Shown here: positions 30,924 to 44,120 of the stretch, piece after piece
Layout: each line of letters begins with the position of its first letter
How positions within the stretch are numbered: the first letter of the stretch is position 1
Source of the DNA: Trogon surrucura
Taxonomy: Eukaryota; Chordata; Aves; Trogoniformes; Trogonidae
Reading direction: 5' to 3'
NCBI GenBank assembly: GCA_020746105.1
Contig: CM036620.1
Coordinates: forward strand, 40,203,206-40,267,205
DNA length: 64,000 bases
Notes under the pieces: model-generated
What the model saw: the letters and a program-made list of their open reading frames with translations, nothing else
Database searches by the model: none
Told to the model about the DNA's origin: nothing
Made by a program: the position numbers and the translations under genes

Positions 30924-33900
30924 TTCCTTCTAGCTACTAAAAACTAGAGACAGGGTGTTGCTTCAGAGGACACTGATGAGATGAAACTCAAGGCTGGAAA
31001 TGAAGAGTTACTAGGACAGGAATAGAGGAATCTCAGTTCTCTGCTGTAGCCTGAAAGGAGTTTTGTCTTCAGACAGAAACACTGGATGACAAATGGATTA
31101 ATGTGGACTCCGGGTGAGCCAAAGGTCTAAGGGTCAAAACAATTGGTTTACAGTTACCTTAATAATGTTAGATGCCTCAGACTCCTTAATTCTTTTCCTC
31201 TCTACACCAAATAATCTTATTTATTTCAACTTTCTATTGTATGAAACAGTGATCATTTCTCTAATCGCCTTTGCTGACCTCGTCTGGCCCATAGCTCTCC
31301 AGCTTAATAAACTAAGATGGGGTAATAAACCCCAAATCTACACCAGTAATTAGCTTTTGAAACATCAGTGTTTAACATTCACTGCATGAACCGACTATCA
31401 GGCATTATACCACCATGGAGACAATCTACAATCGCATGTCAGGAATGTAAAATAATATAAGGCATGAACACAGTGCTGAATTGCACATGAATGAGAAGTT
31501 ACTGGTAATGCCGCGTGACCTTCAGCAAGATTCAGTGTTTATGTCAGTGAGAAAGATGAGTCAAATTATTCATGAGGCTGAAAGGGAGAGAAAAAACGTG
31601 ATCTTGGAGAAGTTAGAATTATGTTATTCTTGTGGGAAAAAAAAATCAAGATGATCACATTAATATTAACATTTCTGTTACACTCTCACAAAAGTCAGAA
31701 TTTTAGGAATGCATCAAGCTTTGTGTGTATCATCCAACCACAGAAAGATGATAGGAATTTAAAGCATCAGTCAGTGTAGTTTTTATTCCATTTTGGCTGT
31801 GCATTTTTATAAAGCAAACATTTTCAGGAACAAAGTGAATCAATAGGTGTGAATTATCAATAAGGTGGCTGTAGGATGGGGGAAAATTTTCAAGAATAAA
31901 ATGTAAATATGCATTCATATGTAAGAACAAGAAAAAAAGGTCAACAAACTATTATACATATTTTATAAAATAAAAACAAAACCCAAAACCATGTTCTTTT
32001 GTTACACTCTGCACTTACCAGACGAAGTTGAATATAGTATTGCAGGAAATAATAGGAAATGTAACTTTGAAGAAACTGTTTATCACTAGGAATGAGAATT
32101 TTGTTTTTCTGCATGGTCTGCAGGTGGGTAGTGCTGCTCAGTGGCACTGGTGCAATAAATGCAGAATTTGTCCTGACACAAAAATGTTCCAGGCTGGGCA
32201 TTTTTACTTTTCAGAACTCTTGTGTATTGTCAGTCCATGTATTTTCTGATTAGATGTTCACAAAAGAAAGCAGATAACCTCTTTTCATGACTAAATATAG
32301 TATTTCCACTAATCCTCTAATTCCACAGTATAATAGTGAAATTAAATATCTGAGTAATTTCAGTGAGGCAAGCCAACACAACATAGACCAAAGGAGATGT
32401 AGAAGAATTGGGTGTCTGATGTCTGAATCGTTTCTGCTAAAGAAAATCGTATAAAATGTGGACTGGTATTTTTTCCTGCAGTCATTTCAGTTTACCTGCA
32501 ATGTACAAACGTTTGACATTAGTGGTTGTCCACAAATGATTTAAGAAACTGTTGACACAACCAGAAGGACCATATTTATATCCATCTCATGGAAATCCAG
32601 CCATCCTTCAAGGAGATGCCCGTACAACCTTGGGAGAATTACAAGGGAATTAATTTACTAGAGTCATTGTAAGTGTTTGAAATACAGTGAGGTGCTTCTT
32701 ATTAGTTTGGCTGGGAAGGCAGATTCAGATAATTGTTTTAAGGAGCCAAAGCCTCGTCTATTTGCAGCCAGTTATTAAGTTGTACTGAACTTAGCGATTC
32801 GGTTACCACCGTATAAAAAAACATTTCTGAGATCCTAAGGGATGCATCAGTCTTTCCCCACACTGTTTCTGAGGGGGGCACCAACTTGGGAAGATGTTCT
32901 CCACCCTCTGAGGTCATGATTTCCAATATGGACAGAAGCAGTACCCTTTCTGAGGTGCACTTCTTTTGCTCAGTCCCTAGAAAGAGGCGAACACTACACT
33001 GTCCAGCTGAACTGATTTTGGTCCTGAGAGCCACTTTTGCTGATCACTTTCAGTAATATCTGTGGGAGCTTTTTGATTTTCCAATGACTTTACTCTATGA
33101 CCAGCAATGCTAGTGGGTTCTCACATAAAATACTGTGTTTTCTGTCTTGTCAGTTTTGTGGTATAAATGGCTGTCTAAACAAAGGTAATTTTTAACAAAG
33201 CTCTTTTTCAATACTGTGTTAAGGTTCAAGATTTTTCACTACCTGAAAATATAACTTCTGTATTTCCCAGATCACATTAGATCAGTTAATCCAATGTGTT
33301 TATGCCTTTTCAGATATTAGTTCATTCTGCTAATTAAATATGTTTAACCAGTACTTGAACCTTTATCCAGGAGGTCTTTCAATTTAAGACTTTTAGCTTT
33401 GTCACAAGCTAACCCTGCCATCTACTGGAAAGTCTTTAGTAATAGTTTTTGTCTTTAAAACTGGGGTGAGGATGTGGACAATTTTTACCTACAAAACAGA
33501 CCACCTCTATCTGGAAAGCACAGGCTGATTTCCTGTTGTTCAGTGGAAATGTGCATCTGAAATGCGCAGATAACGAGTTACCTGGGAAGGGATCAAATAC
33601 GTAGCAAACGACAGCTTTTCTTTTTCCTTTAGGACAATCAACATTTTCCCTATCGAAAGTTTTCAGATCTCTCATCCTCCTCTCTAGCTACATTTTGGGT
33701 GGTGTCTCAGGACTAGAGTGGATGGCTGGGAAGTCCCCTGGCCTCTCAGTTCTCTGCAGGGTTGGAAAGGTTGGGAGCCCAGTGGGCAATCAGGCATGCT
33801 CCTTCGATGGCTCAGAGATTTCGCACGTGTGCTTGCGATTTCCAGTGAAGCGTGCATGTGGACCCTGGTGATCATGAGGTATTCATCTGGAATGAAGGAA

Positions 33901-36228
33901 GAGGCAAGCATCTGGGCAGACCAGCTGTGCTGGTGGGGCTGTGCATGTTAATATGTTGCCAGTCTCTCCTTCCAGGTGGTGCTGTGGAAGAGGCTCTGGG
34001 GCTAACTTGTCCAATTTTGTCCTCTTCTCTGTAAGTTACTTTGCAGCTGGTAGACTGCTGGCATGTGAAATACTGGGTCTAGTAAAAGATGAAGACTCTT
34101 CTTGGCTTTCTGAGCTCATGTTTTTCTTTCCCCATGTTTGTGTGGCTGAGAGGTGCAACGAATTTCTTGTAAGATGGCCAAACGTACACTGTTATGTCTG
34201 TGCTTCTGGAAGTATCTTGCCTTAAAGGCATCGGAGCCAACATCTCTACAGACCAGAGATCCACTCTGTGTCAAACTCTTCCTATACTGACTCTTCATGT
34301 GTGTTTTTGTTTTAGTTATTCTGCAAGGCTGGTTTTTTGGGGTTTTTTTTGAAAAGAATTAAACCTATAGCTTTGTATAAAAGTCAATCTAAAGAGCGAG
34401 GTGAATTATCTCTGCTAAAAGAGAGGGAAAGAAAAACCCAACACAGAACAGTAAAGCAAAATTTATCCTACAAAAGAGTTGAAGGGATTCATAAATCACC
34501 TGGCATTGGTTTCCAAGGACTGGAAGCTATGTCCCTGTTTAATCAACTGCCACACAGAGGTTCACAACTAATACTGCCCATACTGGGATCTGTACCCGTT
34601 AGCCCAGTACAGACAACTTCACCAGCCTAGATGCAGCCGTATGTGTTGCATAGTGTTCAGTCCCTGCAAATAAACTCAACAGCAGCTTTAGCTGTGCTAG
34701 ACAGGTCATAGTGCTTGATCAGACTCACATCCAGACATCTTGAATTGTGTCACTGTATGGGGCTCCCTGCAGAAGGAGCTAGCTTAGATGTGCCACTACC
34801 TCACATATGCCTATCTATGACTGGCTTAGCAACTGTGACAGCTTCCCATTAGCAAGCAGAAGTTTCTTCAGAATGACTTACAAATGTAAACAGCTTTTCA
34901 AATGAAGTATATTAAGCATCTGCTTCAGTTTTGATCTAAGACTAGATTAAAAAGCAGAATACAACAGGCGAGTAATTTTAAGGATAATCCTGTAATGGCA
35001 GAGATGTAATCAAAATCTCATTAGTGCTTTTTTCCCTCCACATAGTATTTTTCAAAAGATAAGATACTTCTCAGTAGGAGAACCTTCTATTATGGGGGAA
35101 ATGATGTAACTTTCTCTTTGCTAGCACAAAAGACCAAAATTGTTATCTACTCTCCATTAAAATTGTCATTTTACAGTTCACCTCCTCATGGAAAGACCTT
35201 GAATAGGGTTGGTATTACTTCTAGATATCAAAAGTAATTGGTACCAGTGCATTGTCTGGATGTTAATAATATTTCAGTTTTACCTTTGTTGAAAAAATAA
35301 TTTATTCCCACCATATAATAGAAGGGAAGAGACTTGGCACAATCGTAGGCTTACTTAAATTTAAGTTCAAAACCATTACAGGTTATTTAGTCTTACAGAG
35401 GATTATCTCCTACACTATATCAGAGAGCAGTTTTAGACGGCAAGGTTTTAAGGCCCCAGACATGAGATATCATTTTTCTAGGACTGAAATGGGTTGAGCT
35501 GCAGAAGATACTACATCAGGGATGGAACCAATGGGGTCAGCTTCTGGGCTTTGCAGAAAAATCTTTACATTAGGCATAAACAGGGGAACTTTTGCAGGGA
35601 GAGGACACAGAAACTGCTCAAGCTGCTCATGATCAGGAGACAAAGAAAGAAGCATATTTTGGGTGATTGCCAGTGAAATCAGTTCTAATTTTCTGCTTCA
35701 CCACTGAACTAGCACTGCTTGTACTTAGGATGAGAGAAGGGTGGGATGGAGTGGGACAAGGTACTGGGATGTTGCTTTTCTCTCCTGCAAAAACTACATC
35801 CACTCTTTCATACAGTCACCCAGCTTATGTGGGTTGGGCTATTTTTTTTTCCTCTGGCTGCACTACATTTCTGCATATTGCATTCAAGTATTTCTTGAAC
35901 AAAAGCGGGACAATTCCAATCGTGACTATATCCTAAAGGGAAGTAAAAATACTGTTTTCACTTCTCCCATCACATCATGATACAGTGTGTGGGGCAGTAG
36001 TAGGAGAAAATCTCCTCCACCTCCCCTGCATTTCACATCCAGAAAGACCAGCTACTGTCTACCATATGGAGAACATGTTCTTTTTTGCCCATATACCTCA
36101 TTTTTTTTCTTCTAGTAGTTCTTAAAAGCTCATTAGACCTGCTTCTTTCTTTTCACAATCCGTTTCACAGGGTTGTGATGTTTATGCATTACAAAAGTTT
36201 CCTTTTCTCTACAACACAGGTTGATTTT

Positions 36229-36384
36229 CATAGAATCATAGGATGGCCTAGGCTGGAAGGGACCTTAGAGATCATTTAATCCAACCTCCCTGTCACGGGC
36301 AGGGACGCCTCTCAACTAGATAAGGCTACTCAAGGCCCTGTCCTACTTGGCCTTGAACACCTCCAGGGAGGGGGCAGCCATAAC
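36229..36384 (-). mobile_element. CR1 LINE 3' fragment, reverse orientation
   Basis: The plus strand starts with CATAGAATCATAGG and continues TGGAAGGGACCTTAGAGATC, TCCAACCTCCCTGTC and GGCCTTGAACACCTCCAGGG. This is the reverse complement of a CR1 3' end, so the element lies on the minus strand. The divergence indicates an older copy. Only about 155 bases remain, which is typical of heavy 5' truncation. Confidence 0.85.
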
Positions 36385-39300
36385 GTTTTACTGCCCATTC
36401 TCATTGTTCCCAAGCCTACTGTTAAGGAGACAGTGTAAGAGAAATCCTAACAGGTGTTGGCAGATTGCCTAAGAGGGAGAAAGTGGTACCATCTACTAGA
36501 ATAAATAAAATTGCAAGAAACTCCAAGACTCATAGACTGCTAAAATTGTTTCAAAGTTGAATAGGGTAATTCTGGTTTGCAGAAAGCTACCTATGTATTT
36601 TTCAGTATAGACAGATGTACTACAACTTCTTGGGAAAACAGAAAGAGCAGAGCAGAGTATCCATCAGCTCAGCCTCCCGCCAATAACCCTTCCTGCTTCA
36701 AAGGTGGGAACGGCTGCTGTGAATCCACTGAGCGTGGTCAGGAAAGGGTAACCACAACAGCTCCAATGGGCAGAACAAACAAGTTATAGTCATTGTTTCT
36801 GTGTTCTATAGAATTTTATTCCATCTTTTATTTTAATTTGTGCCAAATACTCATCCCTTTTAGCGCTTGCACTGGGTAGCAGCGAGTTGTCTTTCCACTC
36901 TCAAGGAGAGGATGGTATCTGTTCTCACAGTGTAGATGCTGTGGAGGGGAGCAGTGCAGTGGCAGCGCACTCCGAGATGCTTTTCCCCCCATTCTTCATG
37001 CACTTACAAGCCGGGAGAGGTCTTACACAAAACTGGCTGCTGTGAGCCACATCCAGCCACCTCATAGGTGCGGCAAACATATTCAGGCTATCCACATCAG
37101 GTATTTAGTGGGACATGTAGCTGTGCATTTCAGACAAATAGGTAATTCAGAATAATTGATTCCTCACAGCAGCAGGAGCGCACGGCTTTCTCTTCATGGC
37201 ACATGGACTGATATGTGAATAATTGGTTTCTCTTTGCATGTTATATGTAGCCCGTGTATTAGATGACAAGTAGTTGTTGAAAGGTTTGCAGCTCTGGAAA
37301 ATAAAGTGCTTCCACTCTTGGTGTTTATTTTTCGATGAAAGATGCATAATTTTGCTTGAGGAGTTTCTTTCTGGAGACCGGAGAACAGCTTGATCACTTT
37401 AGAAGGCTAATTTATGAAACTGCTGGGAAATATCACAGTCTATAGAGTAACTTAACATATGTACAGTGTGGATCATAAAATCAACAAGTATTTAAGCATA
37501 AAAGTGAGACAATTATTAGACAGTATATCTATTACTTAAAAAAATAGGAAATCAAAATGGATTAGAAAAACCAGTATTCTTTCCTGTTTTATTTAGAAAA
37601 TATAAATTGGTGGTAAAATTAACTACCTGTAGTATCTATTGTTTTTGAAGTCAACTGAGACTTTTAAAATGTAAAAATTAAGTAGTTATTCACTCAAATG
37701 TCTTTCATTCTCATAAAGATAAAGCCAAGTGTCAGTTCATCTGAGTGGGGATTTCCTATTATTTATTTGTTTGTAAATAGTTTATGAAGATACTTTTAAA
37801 GCTAAACTTTTGAAACAACATCATTATTTTAAAATTACCAAGTTAAGTAAAAGGGACTCTGTCCTGGAAAAGAAATTTAACTTTGGTGACATTTCTTCAT
37901 GTAATGTAGGGCTAAGCACATGAGACTTGCTTAGTGCTCTGTGGAGGTGCATAGAGGTGCTGTGGAGTGGTTGCAGGCTGCTCTCACAGTTCTCCTCTTC
38001 CTCACATGCTGTGCAAGGAGTATTGCAAATGTTCAGATTTTACATTTGGAATATAAAATTCATCCTTTTGGGTTTGCTCTTTCATATTAGGATCTCAGAG
38101 CTCTAGAAAAAGTATATGAAACCACTGGGTATATGCAGCCACTTTGGTGTTACAAACATTACAGATGACACGGCAATGACACTGCTGAGGAACTAGTATG
38201 TCTTTCTCACTGGGGTTCTTGGGCTGCTTGTTGATCAATATAAACACACTTATTAAAAGGGAAACAAAATTCTTGTGCACTTGGGTCGCATATTGAGGCA
38301 ATAATAGTCTAAAGTCACGTGTCCAGGGGGCTAAATGCTCTGAACTCCAGGGCTCTCAGTAAGGTTGGGGTATATCCTTGAGCAAATTGCCTTAACAATT
38401 TGCCCTGAGCTTAAAGCTACCAGTAAAATGAGGATAGTAGATTCATAATTTCAGGAGTCTCCAACATCTGGAACTGGAAAACACAACAACAATGTCTCTG
38501 AAAGCTGGTGAAATGTACAAATCGTGTAAGAGCTACAGAGAAATGGTTCAGCTCTGGAGAAAAGCATATGGAAGCAGTGAAGCACTCTGCACCTTTTGAG
38601 CAATGGAGCTTGGCACTGCAGACACCCAGGGCTGACTCTGTCGTGTTTATCTCACCTGCACCATATGCTTTGCATCAGAACAGCTCAGAGAACTTTGCAA
38701 TAATAATCTGCATAGCTCAAACTCACCAGGCATTAACGATTATGAATTTGCCAGTTTTGTAAAAATGAATTTGACTGTTTACAAGTGATGAAAATAACCA
38801 CACATTAGCAAGGAGTTAAAGATGAGTGGCTTTTGGATGGGCCCATTAGGTAGAAAGCAAGCAAACCATGCCATTATCTATTTTTTATGGTACTCAAGCT
38901 GGTGCTGGTCACTGTAGACAAATCTGTTGTCTGCCTGGGCTGGCTGACTGTGTGAATGGCTATGGGTCCATCACTACCACATACGTAGCTGCTGAGATCT
39001 CCAGTGCCTTGACTCAGCTGTTACAGACCACTGATTCTCACATCCAAACATCCCCCGGACTTTTTGACCCGTGGGGTGAAAGCCGTAAGTATTTTCAGAG
39101 TATTCCTGTGACAGAGGAAAGGAGGGTATGTGTTCATGTATGCTATGTCAGCTGCCTGAGCAGAACTCTACCAAGTAGAGCTTCTAGCTCATTCCTCAGA
39201 GACAGCTAAACTTGCTAGAATGGTACCACCCCTGAGCTAACAAGCCTTCTCTTTCAGTTTATGCACATCACACCTCTGATCTAGCTTCATTGGTGCCAGT

Positions 39301-40433
39301 TTCAAGGTGAACCACCTCTGCTAATTGGGAGCTGTGCTCCAGCTCCTGTAGCCAACATCTGCTCAATCAGGTTGTAGGGTTCCCAGCATGCAGCTGCAGA
39401 TCCCTGTGTGCAGCAAAGAGGCATTGCTTCTAGGAGTGAATAGTAATTATGATCTACTCTGGATTTTACTCCCTAAGCTCCCAACTGTAAAATGAAGATT
39501 TTATCTATATAGTAGGCATGTTGTGAAAATACGTACGTTGTGTATTATCCAGCATTCCAATACTATGGTAGTCTCCAATAAGCAGAAACAATGCTGCTTC
39601 TGGTTTTATTCAGGATACTACTCAAGTCTTTTTGACTTCAAGCAATTACTGACATGCAGGATCAGATACCAGCTTTAGGATTTTAATAGAGTTTTTAATA
39701 GCTAATCTCACCACTACCTGGCATAGCCTTCCTCTCCTGGAATTGCACTGATCCAGGCTCAAAGTGAACAGAATTAGCTAGAATGTTATGACGTCAGATA
39801 TAATTATAGGCTATAAATAACCAACTAAAGGGTTATCACAGACCCTTTAGGCTGATGGACAGGCAAGATCACAGCTGAAGGGAGCTGGAAAAGAATATAA
39901 TTTCTTTATCTAAATGAATAAAATCCAAAGAGTAAATTTAGAGTAAATGAGTGCATTTGTGATGGATGTGAAAACCAACTCCAGTGGGGACATAAAAAAA
40001 AGATGTTGCTAATTGCATTTCAGTTGCCAGATGATTGGAAAATTGATGTAAATATTTGGCAGTGGTGCAGTGCAACCACTGCTAAGTGTCAGTTTATATG
40101 ACTTGCACACTCATCAGTTGTTTAAAACACGTCATTTGCATGTGAAGACAAACAAAAGTAAGGAGGGTTTGACAGGATTCAGCAGGGTAAAAATTAAGCA
40201 TCTCAGACATCAGCTTTAGTTTTCCGCACAAGGCTGTTACATTATTTAACCCGAGAAGGTTAGATATAAGGGCTATCCCTTCTCTGCCTTCTGTGGAGGT
40301 TATGCCTCCTTGTGTCAGAAGCTTAGTCTGAGCCTCACAGATCTTCAGGTAAGTAGTTAAAAGTGTTTTGAGCTAGATTTGGTCAAATAACCCATACAAC
40401 TATTTACAGAAATAACTGGGGGTTTTCTGTTTT

Positions 40434-40664
40434 GTGGAGGTATCATTCCTGTTCAACAGTGGAAGAAGAGCTGGGTGCTGCTTTGGTTATTGTACGGATG
40501 TCTCCTGCCAGTACAACAGTGAAGGAGGATGCATTGCAGACGTAGAAAACTCCTCTAAAGTCCTTTCTGCTAATTGCAAAGTGATCCACAGTGACTGTAG
40601 GATGAGGAATGTGTGTTTAGTTTTGTCCTGGATAAAAGTAAGTCAATGGTTGCAGTGTACTTGA
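40434..40664 (+). other. Short cysteine-rich open frame, unassigned
   Basis: A 76-codon plus-strand frame beginning at GTG, with nine cysteines (for example GCCFGYCTDVSC). It is crossed by a strong consensus splice donor, AAAA|GTAAGT at 40638. An acceptor-like ATTCCTGTTCAACAG lies near 40456. The spacing does not match avian beta-defensins or another family I know. It may be chance, or an exon of an unannotated transcript. Confidence 0.1.
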
Positions 40665-41632
40665 TGTTAGAATGAAAATTGAAGATGGAAAGAAAGCTGA
40701 CTATTGCCAGGATATTTCCTAGACTATAGAACAGCTGGTTTATTTTTTTTTTCCTCCACTCTAATGTGTTTTTTTTTTCTAGTTTCCTTTTGGGTTTTTT
40801 TTGGCATAATGTTTGTAAATTGCATAATGTTCCCAAGTATTTGTAAAGAAAAAGTAATTGATAAATTAGTTCTGGGGCTTCCAAGAACCAACAAGCTTAC
40901 AGCATTTAAAATTCTCTATAGTCTGTGTAAATACATTTTTCATAATATCTAAAGTGCAGTCCAGGTTTTACTGGGGCTGAAAGAAAGCAATGGAAATGCT
41001 GTTACTGGAGACAGCATTTCTGAGTACACGAGTGTGGTCACTCTGAAGACCTTCCAGGCTGATGACGTCCTTATAATATTATATTCATATTTCTTCTAGT
41101 GTTTCTCCTAGTCTTGCTAATCTTATTCTCTGTGGTCCTACTTGCTTCTCATATTATCTCTGCAAAGAATCAGGTAAAATAATCGGTGGAATCTTTTTGT
41201 CAGTAGGTGAGAGAGACTGGCACAAAAGTTCATGCCTTCTGGCTTTCATACATGCCTGGGGAGACAAGTATTTCTCTTTGTGGGTATTTTCTGTGTCCCA
41301 TGTCATTTAATGTTTTTTCATTAGATTACATTTCCGGGGAAATGATGTGCAAATCATGGATCAGATCCAGATCATTATAATAACCATGTGATTCCTCCTT
41401 CCAACTCCTTGAAATTTTATTGTCTTCTGACAGTTTTACAGTTGTTTTTTTTTTCTCCCAAGTGGAGAGTTTTTACTTACCCCTCTGTCTGTGGCTTCTT
41501 CCATGATCAGCTGTTGTGTTTTGGAGGTTTCCTTAATTGTAATCCGTAAAACCATTCCAGTGGAAGGACAGTTCTACTTTGCCAAGCCTGGCAAAAGAAA
41601 AAATGTAAAGTGAATGTTTTATTGATTCTACA

Positions 41633-44120
41633 GGCAGCTGAGAGCGGTCTCACAATCACAGGCCCTGCTTGTCGTGGGGGATTTTAACTTCCCTGATATT
41701 TGCTGGAAGGACAATTCAGCCAGCCAGCCACAGTCCAGGAGGTTCCTCCAGTGCATCGATGATCATTTTCTGATGCAAATGGTGGAGGAGCCGACTAGGA
41801 GAGGAGCACTGCTGGACCTCATCCTCGCTAACAAGGAGGATCTGGTTGAAGCAGTAAAGGTTGAGGGCTGCCTTGGCTGCAGTGACCATGAAATGGTGGA
41901 GTTCAGGATCTTATGTAGCAGAAACCAAATAGCAAGCAGAATTGCAACCCTGGACTTTCCCAAGGCAAACTTTGGATTTTTCAAACAATTACGCGAGGAA
42001 ATCCCATGGGCAAGGCTGTTTGAAGGTAAAGGGGCCCAAGATAGTTGGTTAGCGTTCAGGGACTGCTTCTACCGTGCTCAAGATCAGAGTATCCCGACAC
42101 GTAGGAAGTCAAGGAAGGGAGCCAGGAGACCTGCATGGCTAAACAGGGATCTGCTGGGTAAGCTCAAGGGCAAGAGGAGAATTTACAGCTCTTGGAAGGC
42201 AGGGCTGGCCACTTGGGAAGAATATAAGGCTGTTTTGCGAGGATGTAGGGAGGCAACTAGGAAAGCAAAGGCCTCCCTAGAATTGAACCTGGTGAGAGGG
42301 GTCAAGGACAACAGGAAGAGCTTTTTCAAATACGTGGCAGATCAAACTAAGACCAGAGGCAATGTAGGCCCACTGATGAATGAGGTGGGTGCCTTGGTGA
42401 CAGAAGATACAGAGAAGGCAGAGTTACTGAATGCCTTCTTTGCCTCTGTCTACTCTGCCAGAGGCTGTCCTGAGGAGCCCCGTTCCCCTGAGGCCCCAGA
42501 GGAAGTCAGGGCAGTGGAGGAGTTTGCTTTAGTCGATGAGGACTGGGTTAGGGACCAATTAAGCAATCTGGACATCCGTAAATCCATGGGTCCAGACGGG
42601 ATGCATCCATGGGTGCTGAGGGAGCTGGCTGATGTCATTGCTAGACCACTCTCCATCATCTTTGCCAAGTCTTGGGAGATGGGAGAGGTGCCTGAGGACT
42701 GGAGGGAAGCAAATGTCACTCCAGTCTTCAAAAAGGGCAAGAAGGAGGACCCGGGTAACTATAGACCGGTCAGCCTCACCACCATCCCTGGGAAAGTGAT
42801 GGACGACTTATCCTTGTGCCATCTCAAGGCATATCAAGGATAAGAGGGTCATTAGAGACAGTCAACATGGCTTCACCAAAGGGAAGTCGTGCTTGACTAA
42901 CCTCATAGCCTTTTATGAGGATATAACAAGGTGGATAGATGATGGCAGAGCGGTGGATGTGGTCTACCTTGACTTCAGTAAAGCATTTGACACAGTCTCC
43001 CACAGCATCCTTGCTGCTAAACTGAGGAAGTGCGGTCTAGACTCTGGGGTAGTGAGGTGGACTGTGAACTGGCTAAGGGGAAGAAGCCAAAGAGTCGTGG
43101 TCAATGGGGCGGAGTCTGGTTGGAGGCCTGTATCCAGTGGAGTGCCTCAAGGGTCGGTACTGGGACCAGTATTATTCAATATATTCATCGATGACTTGGA
43201 TGAGGGACTAGAGAGTACTATCAGCAAGTTTGCTGATGACACCAAGCTGGAGGAGTGGCTGACACGCCAGAAGGCTGTGCTGCCATTCAGCGAGACCTGG
43301 ACAGGCTGGAGGGTTGGGCGGGGAAAAATTTAATGAAATATAACAAGGGTAAATGTAGGGTCTTGCATCTGGGTAGGAACAACCCCAGGTTCCAGTATAA
43401 GTTGGGGAATGACTTATTAGAGAGCAGCGCAGGGGAAAGGGACCTGAGAGTCTTGGTGGACAGCAGGATGACCATGAGCCAGCAGTGTGCCCTTGTGGCC
43501 AGGAAGGCCAATGGCATCCTGGGGTGTATTAGAAGGGGGGTGGTTAGTAGGTCAAGAGAGGTTCTCCTTCCCCTCTACTCTGCCCTGGTGAGACCCCATC
43601 TGGAATACTGTGTCCAGTTCTGGGCCCCTCAGTTCAAGAAAGACAGGGAAGTGCTGGAGAGAGTCCAGCACAGGGCAACTAGGATGATTAAGGGAGTGGA
43701 GCATCTCCCTTATGAGAAAAGACTGAGGGAGCTGGGGCTCTTTAGTTTGGAGGAGACTGAGGGGTGACCTCCTTAATGTTTACAAATATATCAAGGGTGA
43801 GTGTCAGGAGGATGGAGCCAGGCTCTTCTCGGTGACAACCACTGATAGGACAAGGGGTAATGGGCTGAAACTGGAACATAAGAGGTTCCGCTTAAACTCG
43901 AGAAGAAACTTCTTCTCAGTGAGGGTGACGGAACACTGGAACAGGCTGCCCAGAGAGGCTGTGGAGTCTCCTTCTCTGGAGACATTCAAGACCTGCCTGG
44001 ACACGTTCCTGTGTAGCGTAATCTAGGCATTCCTGCTCTGGCAGGGGGACTGGACTTGATGATCTTTCGAGGTCCCTTCCAATCCCTAACATTCTATGAT
44101 TCTATGATTCTATGATTCTG
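41633..44120 (+). mobile_element. CR1 LINE, young, long copy (2.5 kb)
   Basis: This is a 5'-truncated CR1 that keeps most of ORF2 and the whole 3' end. It starts in the C-terminal part of the endonuclease (VVGDFNFPDICW, then CSDHEMVEF), crosses the linker and enters the reverse transcriptase. It ends in tandem ATTCTATG units at about 44090-44118. It is roughly 97-98 percent identical by eye to 17703-18738 over the shared 3' kilobase, so both insertions are fairly recent. I saw no target-site duplication, which is normal for CR1. Confidence 0.95.
41674..44026 (+). pseudogene. CR1 ORF2 endonuclease/reverse transcriptase, frameshifted
   Basis: ORF2 encodes the replicase that nicks target DNA and copies the element RNA by target-primed reverse transcription. 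Segment 1 (41674-42843) has the endonuclease motifs GDFN and SDH and the first reverse transcriptase block (KSMGPDGMHPWVLRELAD, then NYRPVSLT). The frame is lost near 42795-42820, apparently by two single-base deletions. Segment 2 (from about 42815, main run 42893-43333) has [32 protein letters not shown] and the catalytic FADDTKL at about 43228-43248. A missing G near 43247 shifts the frame again. Segment 3 (43255-43767) carries the thumb. A further shift at about 43766, also present in the 17.7 kb copy, separates the final segment (to 44026). The protein cannot be made intact. Confidence 0.92.

Larger units (their letters stand above)
26361..41632. other. Intergenic DNA between MFAP3L and AADAT, first part
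   Basis: Mostly AT-rich unique sequence upstream of the MFAP3L promoter. It holds one old CR1 fragment (36229-36384), an unassigned minus-strand 167-codon frame (30420-30923) and a short cysteine-rich plus-strand frame (40434-40664), listed separately. Segment 26.9-28.5 kb is somewhat more GC-rich than its surroundings but contains no exon or repeat that I can name. No RNA gene was recognised. Confidence 0.6.
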
